From NCBI GenBank assembly GCA_964035795.1, contig OZ038325.1:5275163-5339162 (forward strand): a stretch of 64,000 bases of DNA, written 5' to 3'. The stretch comes from Pterobdella sp. o SKG-2022. Taxonomy: Eukaryota > Annelida > Clitellata > Hirudinida > Piscicolidae. The position numbers and the translations under genes are program-made. This document shows positions 1-23,300 of this stretch, one piece after another. The notes below the pieces were generated by a model, which was not told the origin of the DNA, searched no databases, and saw only the letters and a list, made by a program, of their open reading frames with translations. Each line of letters starts with the position of its first letter. The first letter of the stretch is position 1.

Positions 1-111
1 GCGTGAGCCGACAATTAGCACCTGTTCCACAGTGTGTTTTCGCTACATTGAATTTGTAGCAAGCGCTTTGATCTATAAGGAAAAGTGCTTTATAAATACC
101 GCATTACATTA
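1..111 (+). mobile_element. 3' part of a tRNA-derived SINE, cut by the window edge
   Basis: This stretch matches, in reverse orientation and with scattered substitutions, the body of the SINE at 60365-60545. Shared blocks include the GCCGACAATTAGC segment, the CTGTTCCACAGTGT segment and the AAGCGCTTT/AAGTGCTTTATAAAT segment near the end. The tRNA-like head with A and B boxes would lie left of the window. The element is followed by an ATT/AGT repeat tail to about 180. It sits upstream of a WDR36 exon, so it is probably intronic. Confidence 0.75.
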
Positions 112-129
112 AATTATTATTATTATTAT

Positions 130-167
<38 letters not shown>

Positions 168-182
168 TTAATAGTAGTGGTG
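112..182 (+). repeat. ATT/AGT trinucleotide tail
   Basis: An ATT repeat followed by about a dozen AGT units directly follows the SINE end and is probably its 3' simple-repeat tail. Confidence 0.7.
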
Positions 183-251
183 GTGTCATCATCTTGTGCC
201 TTAGTTGCCTTTTCAGCGCTATATAAATGTGTATCTTCATCATTATCACAG

Positions 252-3200
252 TCATATGGAAGGTCAGGCAGGTGGTTGTTGACAGCCTGCATGGATGGCT
301 GCATCCGTTTGTTCGACCTTTTGTCTGCCAGGTTGATTATGACCCTATCACATTATAATATCAAATAAATTGAGAATAAAAAATTCAAATAAAATACTTA
401 ACTTAAAGTTTTTCACGAGTGGAACTTGAATCATCAAATAAATCATGCATTTTTTTTCATTACATGCTAATATAGTTATACATTGAAAATACTCCACTAT
501 ATCAAAATGAGGGTTTTGTGTTGCATTACTTTATGCTAAAACTTATATTAATAAATTTAAAAAAAGTTTGCCATTTTGTTACACTACAGTTAAACTATAC
601 ATACATACATGTACACTTTCACAGCCTTATTGACGTGATCCAAACACCCTCTCCACCCACCTCCGTCAGTCTGTCTTCATCCAATGAACTTCTCGCCACT
701 ACTCACGTCGACCAACTAGGTACTGTCGTGTTGTTTCTTGTGTGTGAGGATGTATTTGTAAAAGTTTGTTCGAGGCATATCTTTTCAAGCTCAAAGATGT
801 TAAAACCATTTCGTGATAATAATAAGAATAATAAAATCAATATAATATAAATAACTAATTGATATAGTGCCACAGCTAAAACTGAAGCGTTTTAATGACA
901 CAATACAGGAATCTACTTGTGGTTTAACACTTGTCTGTACTCCAAAGCCAGTGAAGACTTTGTGGTTGGTGATGTCGAAGTTGAAATGCCCAAGACCAAA
1001 GTCGAATCGAGTGATGAGGGGGAGGAGGAGGAAGAGAAAGGGGAGAATGGTGAGTAATTTGGATTTTGGAGTTCGTTTTATATTATCAAGTGGCGTCTAA
1101 AAACAGGATTTTTTTTTCAAATGCCAAAACAATTAAACACTGCAAATTATCAAGAACTCAATGGTGTAAGCATGAATCTGATAACTTAGTTCCACCTTAC
1201 AAAAAGCCTCCTTTTTTGAATAAAAATTTGTTCCTTCGTACATAAGATTGGTTGTTACAGAACATATCACACTTATTGACATGTATGATGAAACGTATCA
1301 GGCCATATAACATACAAGGCATCCATTTGTTCCCAAGTTTTCTCTGTGGAGGGGGTGCAAGAGGGACAAGTGGCAAGTCTAGTCACGTTGGCACAGAGAG
1401 GTCATTTGAAGGTCAACTCTCTTCTGCACTATGACCTTATAAAGGTTTAATATTCATTTTTTAGTAGTAGTATTAATAGTAGTAAGCTCCAGCAATTAAA
1501 AAAGGAAATGATTGAAATAAATCGAAGTTTGCATTGAAACCTTCCAGTCTTAATTCAAGTAGCCAAATACTTATGGTAAGTTGATGATAATACCGAAATC
1601 TTAATATTAGTAACTCGAAATATGATCAAAGAATTTAGCTTTGGCTACTGGGGCATGCAGTGTAAGCTAATAAGATTCATTTTTTTGCTCCAAATTTTGA
1701 AGAGATACTTCAATTTTCGATCATTTTGAAGAACAAATTACTTCATGCATTTTAAAAAATAATCATTTGTACTTTCACAACATAGTTTTCAAAAAATAGA
1801 GTCAAATAGAAGTATGAGAATTTGAAATTCTAATAAAATTGACTAGACTGAGACAAATTCACAACAATGTCTTAGTGGGAGTGGGGGTGGATTGTTTTTC
1901 TCTTCTGTTGCTTAGTAACGTTCATTTTTGCCTGGGTTTTTGTTACGTTTTCTAAGGTGGTACCTTCATGATACAGGGTCGTTACACTTGAGCTTATTAA
2001 GAACGTGGTACTTAGAAGCATTTGCTTGTCGTTGTGGAACTACATACTGAGGAACCTTGAGGAACTTGGAATTATTTAAATAATTTGGTCTACTTAGTTA
2101 TTTAAGTTCAGCTTCACTTTTTGAATAATAAAAATATTTTGTTGTTTTTAAGAATATTACGTATAATTAATTTTATTTATTTATTTAAAAATATTTTGAA
2201 AAAAAATGCAAAGATTTAGTAATTATTTGAGGTTTTTTATGATAGGATGATTATAACTATGAAAGACTGATAGTTTTCATATTATGTTGAATTAAATCAG
2301 CCTTGTGCGATACTTCAAATCTCAATTATCAACCACACAACAATATCTTATGTAACTTGAACTTCTATTGTCAAATAAAATATACAAATCTTGTCATACG
2401 AATACCTTCATGTTGTTCAGTTGAATTTTTTTTAATTGATATAATTGCTTAATAAATTAATATCATATCAATTTGGGGCAATCATATGATTGGCTTATAA
2501 AATAATGATGATGATGTCGCCAGGAACGCAACAAGCCAAAGGAGGGTTTGAAGAAGGACGAGAAGGCGCCATTTTTTCTGCCCTCCTCCCTTCTCAAGGA
2601 GCCTCTTTTTGAGGTCAAACAGGAAGAAGAACAAACCAAAGAGGTTTGTGTTTAAATTTTTAATAGGTTGTTTTGTAACAATTGCTGTTTTGTTTTGGCT
2701 TAAATGATTTTACAACAGAGATTTTAATATTCTATTTTCAAAGTTGCTTTTTTTGAAGGATTTGCTTAGCATTCAAGTTTCTCTTATTTTAACTGTAATG
2801 ATAAACGGCATTTAATGCCCATCTTGATATCTTCAATTTAAATCATTTTTTTCATAAAAGATTAAATAATTTTCTACATTTCATGTTTACCATCTAAATA
2901 TACCATAAAAATAGCTCAATACTCATAAAACTTTATTTCTGGTTCAAGGTGGAGCACCAAATACCTCTCTTGCCCACCAAACTTGCTTCCATGCTGCAGG
3001 AATGCCAACAACACCATCTTCCCACAAAACAATGTTCAATTTTTTTGATCTTATAGCATATTACTATGCTTTTTTCATTATAAATTGATATAACTAGCCT
3101 CAGCTGAATTTCAATTTTATTTTTTTATATATTGGCAGTTGAAGACATTCAGAAGTACATTTTGAGTATATCAATTGGCCTCTTGGATACGGAGCTCAAA

Positions 3201-3625
3201 TTTCTCTTGTCTGATATTACTACTGAATCGAATCAAAACCTGAGTCTCTTTGTATCATTTTTGGCGTTCTGGATCAAAAGTAATAACCACGCTGATCTTG
3301 CGAATGCTATAGTTCTCAGAATGACAGAAGTAAGAAAATTTTAAAAAATATATCTATATATTTATCGCTTTCTGAATTCTTTAGCTCTATAAAACTTTGT
3401 ATATTTTATTGTATTTTTTGAAAATTTTTACTTCAATTGAATTATCATAAATTTCTAATTAAAAATTTTCAAAAGTTGAAACCGTCTGCTTTGCTTTCTA
3501 CAACTTTGGAAGAGCTGCTAAATAGTTTGGAGAAGCAATTTGGAGAGATAAGAAGGCAACATCACACTTCCCAAGCCTTACTTTCTTTTGTTTCTGGAAA
3601 TAGCCACTTTTTTCCATTATCTTAA
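252..3625 (+). CDS. WDR36: WDR36/UTP21 small-subunit processome protein, 3' exons only
   Basis: WDR36/UTP21 is a WD-repeat component of the U3 snoRNP needed for 18S pre-rRNA processing in the nucleolus. Eight exons are readable: 252-331, 625-719, 909-1049, 1338-1444, 2524-2643, 2949-3033, 3139-3329 and 3476-3625 (TAA). Phases close throughout and give 322 C-terminal residues; the start lies left of the window. Exon 1 carries the last WD blade (GRWLLTACMDGCIRLFDL). Exon 2 has the LATTHVDQLG motif, continued as GIYLW in exon 3. Next come an acidic linker, the LVTLAQ...LIKERNKPKE block, the APFFLPS motif and the helical Utp21 domain ending in exon 8. The acceptor at 1337 is the least certain site. 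AATAAA follows the stop by 24 bp. The identification rests on motif order along the whole C-terminal third. Confidence 0.88.
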
Positions 3626-3648
3626 TTTTAAATTTTTGTGTTTTTTTC

Positions 3649-3654
3649 AATAAA
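3649..3654 (+). promoter_or_regulatory. Poly(A) signal of WDR36
   Basis: Canonical AATAAA 24 bp after the WDR36 stop codon and about 90 bp before the EXOC8 start, so the intergenic region is extremely short. Confidence 0.6.
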
Positions 3655-3742
3655 AATGTTAAAACTCATTATAGTTTAAACTTAAATTCCCTTTTAAAAC
3701 CTTCCAATACCTATTGAGAATGTTTATGTATTAATACTAACA

Positions 3743-13587
<9,845 letters not shown>

Positions 13588-16500
13588 AGATAGATTTTGT
13601 ATAATTTGGTTACTTCTCTAAAAGCTTAAGTAGTAGACTTTTATGGTCTTTGTTACTAGAGCCTTATTCGTTAGATATTGGAATATTTTTTCACTTCGTC
13701 TTGCTTTTGTTCAATAGAAACGGACATAAAATGACGATACAAATTTAAATTTTCATTTATTGTTTATTATACTATTTGAATCAAACATTTTTATTGACTG
13801 AATGATAATACGAAGCTTTTCGTAAGTTGAACTCACATTATCAAGTATACAAACTTAAAGATGTTGTTATATATATATTAATGGCAGTTAACAACGTCTT
13901 GTTTAGTATAGTTTGTATACAGGATAATGTGAGTTCAACTTACGAAAAGCTTCGTATAATTATTCAGTTAATAAAAGTGTTTGATTCGAATAGTTTTTGT
14001 TAATAGGCTAGTTTAGTTAATCATAATGTTTATTATAGTTCATGACGATACAAATTAGAATTTTCATTTATTGTTTATTATTGTTATCTACTTCATCATT
14101 ATTATTTGTCTTCTTTGTTTCCATAACGATGAGCTAATCATATTATCGCCACCTTATAAAAATGCATAAAAACCATTGATATCGACATGTCTATAACAAA
14201 ATGAATTGACAATGCACACAGGCTTATTGCCGAAAATGTACAAAGCTTTTTTTAAAAATAACTTAAATTTGCTTATTGTTTTAATACGTATATCGATGAT
14301 ATTGATGTTTTGACATTTCAAATCCAGTCTTATACCCTGTTGTCTGTATGTTTATTGCTTGTTAAATGTATAAGCTACATTTATTTTGTGAATATATTAT
14401 CAAAATAAAGATTAAATATTTGATGTTATGATGTTGATTTAAACGACTGAACGTTAATTTAAAATAATGGCTAGCTTTTTTGTGTTTGTTTTTAATCATT
14501 ATTATGCAAGCTTGATTTAAACAAAGACAAAATTCCTTATATACCAAGCATAATTTGCAATTATAATCATTGATAAAAACTCACTTGTTTTGAATAACAA
14601 CTATATCGAAGGCATTATATGTGCCATACACTAATTATTTCTTGTAGATTCATATTATGCATCAACCTTAATAAAGGAAAAGCCTCAAATGGTGATTTAT
14701 AACAAAGGTAATGAGCTAGCTTCAAGTATTTGATCAGCTTGCATAAGTTTGAAGTTAGTTTCTTAAATGAATATTTAATTTACCATGGCTTCAAAATGAT
14801 CCATTAATATATATATATATATATAATTTTTAAATGTTCTTTAGAATTGCACAAACATACCAATGGCTTTGAAAAATCATAATAATACTAGCAAGTTGTA
14901 GTAAACTTCTTGTAACAAGGAGATTAGTTAGATTAAACTACCAAGTAATAAATAGTTATAAAATATAAATACAACGTTCCCTATGTTACAAATATTATCA
15001 TCATCGTCAAAATTCCATATAGATACCACAACTTATTATAAAATCAATTTTGTTACTACGCTAGTGTTTTACGTCAATTTATTCACATCAGCTGCATACC
15101 TTACAGTCGTCATCGTTATTTATCATAAAACCTTTTTTATAACCAGTCGTTATCGTTCAAATTTACTATCTACCCATCCAATCAAGAACTATTTCGTCTA
15201 TCCATTCACTTGCTCAATTAACTATGTATTTACCTATCCATCTAATTAAACCCTACCTATCCACTTAATAAGCCAAACATTTATAAAATTATCCAAACAT
15301 CCACTCATGCTGTTGTCTCAGTAACTGAAGTAAGCAGTGGTAGGCTAATTCATAATATGAAAATTAAATCATTGTTGCGGTAAAAGTGTCAATCCTTGAT
15401 TCTAGAAAAATTTCATTGTGAGAATACTTGTGGCATGGAAATCGTCACGTAGCTCTTGGACTGGCAGCTTCCGATATGAAAACAAGACAGCTGCCACGCA
15501 AGAACCTCGTGTCGTTCTTTTATAGACAAAAAATTTCGCCATTATTTTGCCTAGTGAATTTGTTGGTAGCCTATACGAAGTTTGAGAGTGGTTTTGAAGT
15601 GTTAGATTTGCGATAGTCTGCGTCATTTTATGAATATTCATCCAAGCCTGGGCATGCTCTAAACTTTTATCTCTGTTTTATTACTGGAAATTGTGATAAT
15701 TTCAAAAAACCTGACTCTAGTTTTTGACAATCATTCAAGTATATGAAACTTTTTTATCATTTCTTGAGCTGTATGAATTCTGTTAATGTTTTAATTTTTA
15801 CTTTTTTACATTATTCACATGGCTGAAATTTTTCCATATTTTTGTTTGACAATTTTCTAATGTTTATGGTAAATAAATCGTTATTATTTTTTATTATTCT
15901 ATTCAGTTTGGAAGTTCGTGTTTTTGCAATATTCTTTATTGATTAAATCACTATTTTGTGAAATCTTTTCATTGAACTTTTCTACATTTTTGTTGGTTTG
16001 ATCTTTTCTTTTTTTTTCTTATAAAACATTTGCTGTGAAATCATTTGCCCAATAATAATTTTTGATGAAGGGTGAAAACTCAAAATTATAAGCTACCATG
16101 AAGTTCAATGTAAGTTATAATTTATGGAAACTTAACTAGATGATCAGTAGAAGAAATTGTCATGAAATAGCTCTTAAATAGGCAGCTTGGTAAGAGTTAC
16201 AAGACTGCCTTTTTAAAAGCCACACCAAGAACAATTTATTAAAATCTATATTTGTTCATCAATCAATAGATGCTCCAACAATGATCATGAGGCAAGAGAG
16301 TTTCACAACCTTCAAACCAATGAGCCTTTTAGATTCATTTCAAATGATAATTGTTGATATAAATCGCTTATAGATAATTAAGTTTTTTAAGCTCAAAATG
16401 AGTTACTTTTAACCTTCGACGTGCTCTTGCCATTAAATGTGGTCAGGTGAAATGAAAGGAGAAAGCTTAAACTACAAGTATGAAGTGGATGACTAAAATA

Positions 16501-17328
16501 AACTCACTTTTTGATCATTTTTAAAGTTATGGATCCATTTCCGATTTGAAAACAGTACATACAAGCAAGTCTGGTCAGGTGTCTGTTTGTCTAGACTTTG
16601 CGAAATTGGTTTTTTTAAAGGCCGGCTTCTTTAAAATTCTCTTTTAAACCTTTCATCCTTTAATATACAATATAAAACTGATGTAACTTTAATAAAAAAG
16701 TATAGTGTAAAAATGGCCTAATAATGCGTGAATCAGCACTATGGTACACAGCAATAGCACGCTTTCGCAAAACTAAACTTCATCTTAACAAATCTCTTAA
16801 GCTTATAAAAACTAATATTTTATATCAATTGTTGCCACAATCATTTTTGCATATTATTTACACATTATATTACAGAAAAATGAAAGCCGGCACAAACGTA
16901 ACCTGTTCTTTCGGAGCATTTATACGTACGTTTCAGACAGCAAGTAAGCTAATAAGCTGAAAGACGGGCTTATTTAATTAATCTAACCCGATTTCAATAA
17001 AATTTAAAAAATTTCTAACCACTAGAAGTTTTCAAGTGCATTCTGGATGAAAGGTTTTTTGAGGTGTTCAAATTAAAGGCAATTTAAAAGGCCTACTCAG
17101 CTGTAATTCACCAGTCAGCTGACTCGATTAAAATAAATATTCAAAGATGTCGCACCGAAATTACTTTTTATCGCTCAAAATAATATTGGAAATTTACCGC
17201 TTTAAAATTAATTTAAGTCATATTGAAATATAAATTAAAAATTTTTTTTACACATAATAAATTTTTGCATTAAATAGTCAATTTTGAACAGTTTTCTGCA
17301 CAAATCGGTACTGAAAGTTAGAAAAAAA
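13588..17328. other. Spacer between EXOC8 and the FBPase-like gene
   Basis: AT-rich DNA with no recognisable exon. It holds the foldback element at 13771-13994, a short TA tract near 14808-14825 and several short open frames of biased composition. I found no RNA gene. The promoter and 5'UTR of the FBPase-like gene should lie in the right part, but no motif stands out. Confidence 0.6.
13731..14081. mobile_element. Foldback/MITE element with 85-bp inverted arms and 40-bp flanking direct repeats
   Basis: The left arm 13771-13855 and right arm 13910-13994 are inverted copies differing at only about ten positions, with a 54-bp loop. A 40-bp direct repeat begins at 13731 (abutting the left arm) and recurs at about 14042-14081. 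It lies 184 bp after the EXOC8 stop. The right arm holds AATAAA at 13970-13975, the first canonical poly(A) signal after that stop. A diverged relative of one arm is at 37730-37790. Confidence 0.85.
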
Positions 17329-20300
17329 ATGACAAACAAAATATCATTGAAATTGGGTATGACACTTTCAAAATACATCATTTTGGAAGAACAATGTGAT
17401 GATAAACTAGAAGGCATTTCAGCCTTGATGTCGAATATCCAAACTGCTCTAAAAGCCATTTCAACACTGGTAAGAAGATTAGGTATTTCATTCAAGTAAG
17501 CATAAAATTTTTTACATTGATTTTTCAGAATAAAATTCATATGCGTAATTTTGTATATCATTTCATTTACAAATTTCTTTGAATATTCAATGTTATTTTT
17601 ATTTAATTTAACTTTCATAGTCAAGGATTGTCAATAAAATCATTATATTTTGGACAAAATTTGGAAAAAAAAGTGAATGCTTTGTTTACATCTCTTGCTA
17701 TTTCTTCTTTTTCAACCTGCATCCTTCTATCTCCACACACTGCGCAACCCTTGGTGGTTGAACCAGAAAAGAAAGTAACTAGATTTTATTAATTTTTAAT
17801 CTTTCATAACTAGAATATTTTTTAAAAATTGATTTCATAAGTTATCAAGATCTATTTACATCTATCTGAAAATTATACTATGATTCTAGCAACATTTTAT
17901 ATTGTTCTTGAATCTGAAAATTTCATTATTTATCAAGCATTTTCTATGTATATATATATTTATTTATTTATAAATGATAACTCGGATGTGTTTAAAGGGT
18001 CCCTTCATTGTCTGCTTCGATCCTCTTGATGGTACCTCCAATATCGACAGCCTTGTACCTGTTGGAACCATCTTCTCTATCTTTAGAAAAGTACTTTGTC
18101 ATGTTTATCATAAGTTATAACATGCTGGATGTGTTCTTTGATACATATCATACTCTTTTGTTACCATCAACTTTCAATTTGTCATGCTTATTACATTTCA
18201 TTATGATTATATGAGGAAAAACACTGAGTTCATTGAGGCAAATAATGTTCAAAGCTTCTGTAAGATAATTTTGCAGAGTCAGATACTTCTAGGTCATTTT
18301 ACCAAAAGTTTCATACCTTGTTTGGTTTTATGAACTTAGTGTTTGTTTAGGTACATTTTTGTTATACAGGTTGTTCTTCTGTGTCATGATCATTTCACAT
18401 TTAATCATCATTATCATGGTTTGTGGAGTCTCTGCAAAATATACCAGAAAGAGGCAGACTTGGTGGTGGAATGACAAGGTGCAGCAAGCTGTGTCCCACA
18501 AACGCAAATGTTTCAAAGTATGGAAAGCAGGAGGAGACAAAGATGCTTATCAGGCGGCTAAACGTGCATCCAACCTTGCTGTACACATAGCCAAAACTGA
18601 TGCTGAGAAGATTGCGTTCAAAAAAATCAATCCCAGATCTGTTGAGATATATCGACTGGCTAAGCAAATGCGGCGAGAGAACCAGGACGTCATTGGGGAT
18701 AAACCGGTGAGAAATAATAATGGCCAAATGTCCCTGGATGTTGATTCTAAAAAAGAAGCATGGAGAGAGCATTATATGCACCTTTTCAATGTGGAGTTTT
18801 CATGGAATCCAGGTGGTTTGTTCGAAGTCTATCCCGTGGAAGGTCCCAGCGAACCTATCACTACAGCAATGGTTAGAAAGGCCATTAATAAGATGAGCCT
18901 TGGGAAAGCAGCGGGTCCTTCAGGTATTGTTGGTGAGATGCTCAAGGCCGCAGGTTCAAGTGGTGCTAGTATGATTCGAGATCTCATTGAAGATATCATC
19001 TTTGAGAACCGTATACCGTCTGAGTGGCAGGAAAGTCACATAGTCAGTGTATATAAGGGTAAAGGTGATGCTTTAAACAGGTCTAACTATAGGGGTTTGA
19101 AGTTAATTGATCAGGTTATGAAGGTTTTGGAGCGCGTAGTGGAAGGTTTTATCAGACAGAGAGTGATGATTAATGATATGCAATGTGGCTTTATGCAAGG
19201 TCGGGGTACAACTGATGCCATATTTATCCTCCGTCAGTTACAGGAAAAGCATCTGGTTGCTGGTAAGCCCCTCTACTTAGCATTCATTGATTTGGAGAAA
19301 GCCTTTGACAAAGTGCCACAAGAAGTGATTTGGTAGAGTATGCGTAAATTGAAAATTGATGAATGGCTTGTGAGAATTGTACAATCCATGTACAAGGAAG
19401 TGAGAAGTAGTGTGAGAGTTGGTGATGAGTATAGCAACTCGTTCGATGTTCGGGTAGATGTCCATCAAGGTTCTGTTCTTAGTCCATTACTTTTTTTTAT
19501 TGTGCTGGAAGCTTTATCTATGGAGTTACGTACAGGTTGCCATTGGGAGATCTTGTATCCTGACGACTTAATGGTAAGTTCTCAGTCCCTAGATGAACTA
19601 TTAGTGAAGTTGAGAACATGGAGCTCGGAGATGGAGAAAAAGGGGTTGAGGGTGAATATGGGTAAGACAAAGCTAATGGTTTTTGGTTCGAACCTTGATG
19701 TGTTGAGAAAATCTGGGAAGTATCCTTGCGGTGTATGCCAAGCAGGTGTGGGTAGAAATGCTATTCAGTGTGGAGGCTGCAGGCAATGGGTACCCAAGAA
19801 ATGCAGCTGCATAAAAGGCTCTCTAACTTCGGATCTTGATTTCCAATGCGCTCGTTGCCTTGGTACAGCACGGCCTGTTGATGGGAGATTAGTGAAGGAA
19901 GTGATGATTGGTGATGAAAAACTGGAAGTTGTCCCAGAGTTCTGCTATCTTGGAAATATGTTATCTGCAGGTGGTGGATGTGAGCTTGCTTCAATAACAC
20001 GTTGTAAGTGTGCCTGGGCTAAATTTCGCCAACTTCTTCCACTCCTTGCTAATCGTCATTTATCATTATTGACCAGAGGCCGTGTCTATTCAATCTGTGT
20101 CAGAAGAGCTATTTTACATGCTGCTGAAACATGGCCCGTAATAGTTTCCACATTGAACCGCCTTAAACGAAATGACCTTGCCATGATTCGCTAGATGTGC
20201 AACATCAAAACGAATGATAACGTTTGCTCTCACTCACTCCTTTCAAAACTTGGCATTCGGGATGTTGAGGTAGTTCTTCGTACAAGCAGGATGAAATGGT

Positions 20301-23300
20301 TCGGACATGTAGAGTGTAGCGTGGGTTGGATTTCTCAGGTGCGAAAGTTGGATTTAGATACTTGCAAGAAGCCTGGTAGGCCCAAAAAGACTTGGAATGA
20401 GCTCATATCGAATGTTAAAAGAAAGTTAGACATGGTTTGTGCGGATCCACTCGATCGCTATGAATGGAAAGGCCGACTTCGAGATAGAACTTTCAAAAAG
20501 CCCAATCCTTGGCAAAGGCAAACGGGCTATAAAAAGGATTTGATTGATTGATGATTGACATATAACTCAATTACTTTGATATGAAAAGGCAGATAAAATT
20601 ATGTTAATTAGTCATTTTTTTTCTTTTTAAATTATTATAATGCACTGTACAATAATTATGCTGTCAAAACGACATTTAGTTTGTCGTTAAAATTTTTTTA
20701 TTTAATTTACTAATCATAAACAATGAAAGTCACGTTCTATTTTGCACTTACATTCAAATTTTAAAATTTAAGCTCATTGTTATACTTTATTTTTTTCTAT
20801 TTACCTTCAAACTTGCTCATACTTTTTTCCATCTCAATTGGGAATTTTTCATTTACTAGATTCGTCAGCATCAATTAAGCGCCCTAAAAGACGTACCACC
20901 CCAATATCTAAGAAGCTTCAACTTGGCTTGGATTTCGTGATAGTACCTAAAACTCGACTGGCAGGTGAAGGAAATTTTTTGAACGAAGGTTACATTTTTT
21001 TTGGAAAGGTAAGCCACATGGAAATAAAAGAATCTGGTGTGGCTTTTGGAGTTAAAACTTTCTAGAAAATTTGCCTTGTGACCGAATTTTTTAAAAGAGA
21101 GTTCCACTGACTTGTGGTCAGTATGTTATGATTATATGCATGTATTCAAAAAAACATATTGATGGGTTGTTGGAATGTTCAAACTTTATTAGATTCATCA
21201 GCATCGATCAAGCGCCCCAATACCTAAGAAGCTATAACTTGGTTTGGACATCGTGACAGTACCTGAAACTTGACTGGCATGTGATAGAAATGTTTTGGAC
21301 GGAGAAAACACTTTATTTTATGTTCTATCCAAATGTTTCTACATTATACTATATGACGTTGACGTTGCAAGGGTATGCAGACAGTAAAACTTGAATCAAG
21401 TGGTTGAACATTAGAGCAACTATTTAGTTAGGGAGTTTTATTCTTCGTCGGTTCAACAGTTAGACTTTTTACAGTTTGCTTTGCTTTAAATTTAATTCTT
21501 AGCAACGCTTTCAGTACCACGAGATAAAGCTCTATACAAGTTACCCTTCACTTATTCAATTCAAAATTACACTTTGGCTTTACCTCTATTCTCCTTTTTA
21601 ACACAGAAAGGTGATGGTGCGGTGGAGCTGAAGGACCTGTTACAGAATGGGGAAAATGTGCTGATGGCTGGTTACGCCCTGTATGGCAGTGCTACCACCT
21701 TGGTTTTTTCTGTGGGCAATGGAGCTCATGAGTTTATGCTTGATCCTGTTTGTGATTTTGTTTATATATAATATTAATAATAATTGTTATTATTATTATA
21801 AGGTTTAAGTTCCATAGAATAATCCTTGTGACCAATTTAATAATTTCTCATCTGAATAAATAATTTGTGACAAATATATATCATATTTATAATGTTAGGT
21901 TCAACTAATGTTCATGTCCTGAGGTTGACAAAAGTTGGATAATTTTCTTCATGTAAACCAATTACATGATGCCTAAAAAAAGACCGTCTATTTGGTTCCA
22001 AATAGACGGTCTTTTTATAAGGATGTCAGTCCGACCTCAAGTTCATTTTGAAATTATCGCATTTATTACCCGCTGTTTCACATTCGAGCAGTTTTTTCTT
22101 CCTTTGTTAACCATGGTCATTCACAAAACAAAATGACATGGATACCAGAATATAAATCTGTTGATATCGCCTACCGAAGTTTAATGTTCATATTATAACA
22201 GAGAAATGTCTGAAGCTAAGCTGGGTGCAGTTTGACCTCATGCAAAAAAAAAAATTATTTTATGAACAATCAGCCTTAAAATTGTGAATTGCAAAAACAC
22301 GACAATATTTGAATTTTTTATTTTGACGAAGCTTTTCGATATATTCTATATTATCATTTAATTTTTAAATATTAATCATCAGCACTATACTCGTTTATAA
22401 CAATACTGATTAAGTATTAATCAATTTTATAAGTGATATTTCAAAAGATAACTATTGTTGTGTTCATTAACGTCGTTAACATATATTTTTCACCATGCAC
22501 AGTCTAATTGCTTAGTTTATGTTATAGATTAATATTTTTAATATAATGAGTTTTTTGCTGATACCTATTGTTATCATTGCTATATATTATTATATATTTT
22601 CTCTTACTATTATAATTTTTACTATTGCATTACTCTATTATCATTATCACCACCATCATTTATACTACCACTCTGCAGAACATCGGGGAGTTTGTTATGG
22701 TGAAGGAGAACATGAAAATTCCAAACAAAGGCCACATATACTCGATCAACGAGGGCTACAGCAAGTACTGGTATGAACCCTTCAAGCGCTACCTTCACTT
22801 CCTCAAAAACCCTCCTGTTTGTATCAGTTTTGTTATTTGGTACAATATTGATAACTTCAAAAACTTTATGTAAACAAAACATTTATGTGTATTTAATTAT
22901 TTTATTCTTGAAAGAAACACACTGACTCACATTGCTTCTGCATTTATCCACCATGAGGCAAAGGATTAAGAGTGGAGCATTCTTTTGATGGTTGTGGATG
23001 CCTTGTTTTTTGAAGCTCAGCTTGCAGTATTGACATTGGATGCTTGTTTGTGTTTTGTACTATTTCTTATGGGGTTTGCAAGACTTTCTTTGTTGATAGC
23101 TCTTTTGTTGTATCTTGGAAACGTGCAGGATGAAGTTTTGTCAGAATTTGTAATTATTATTTTTGTTGTTATTATTATTGTTTTTGATGTGCTTTTGATC
23201 TCTAGTCAAATCTTTTTAAATTTTTCTTCAAGTTTTTCTTTGTTGAAATTATGAAGACATTTGATAACGTTGTTGCGTCATTTTTTGTTATTATTTATTT

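Noticed and set aside
15402..15641. Open frames on both strands near 15.5 kb
   Set aside because: Short, mutually overlapping and without recognisable motifs or splice context.
20838..21065. Extra FBPase exon
   Set aside because: Sequence is not FBPase and its acceptor phase would create an early stop after exon 3.
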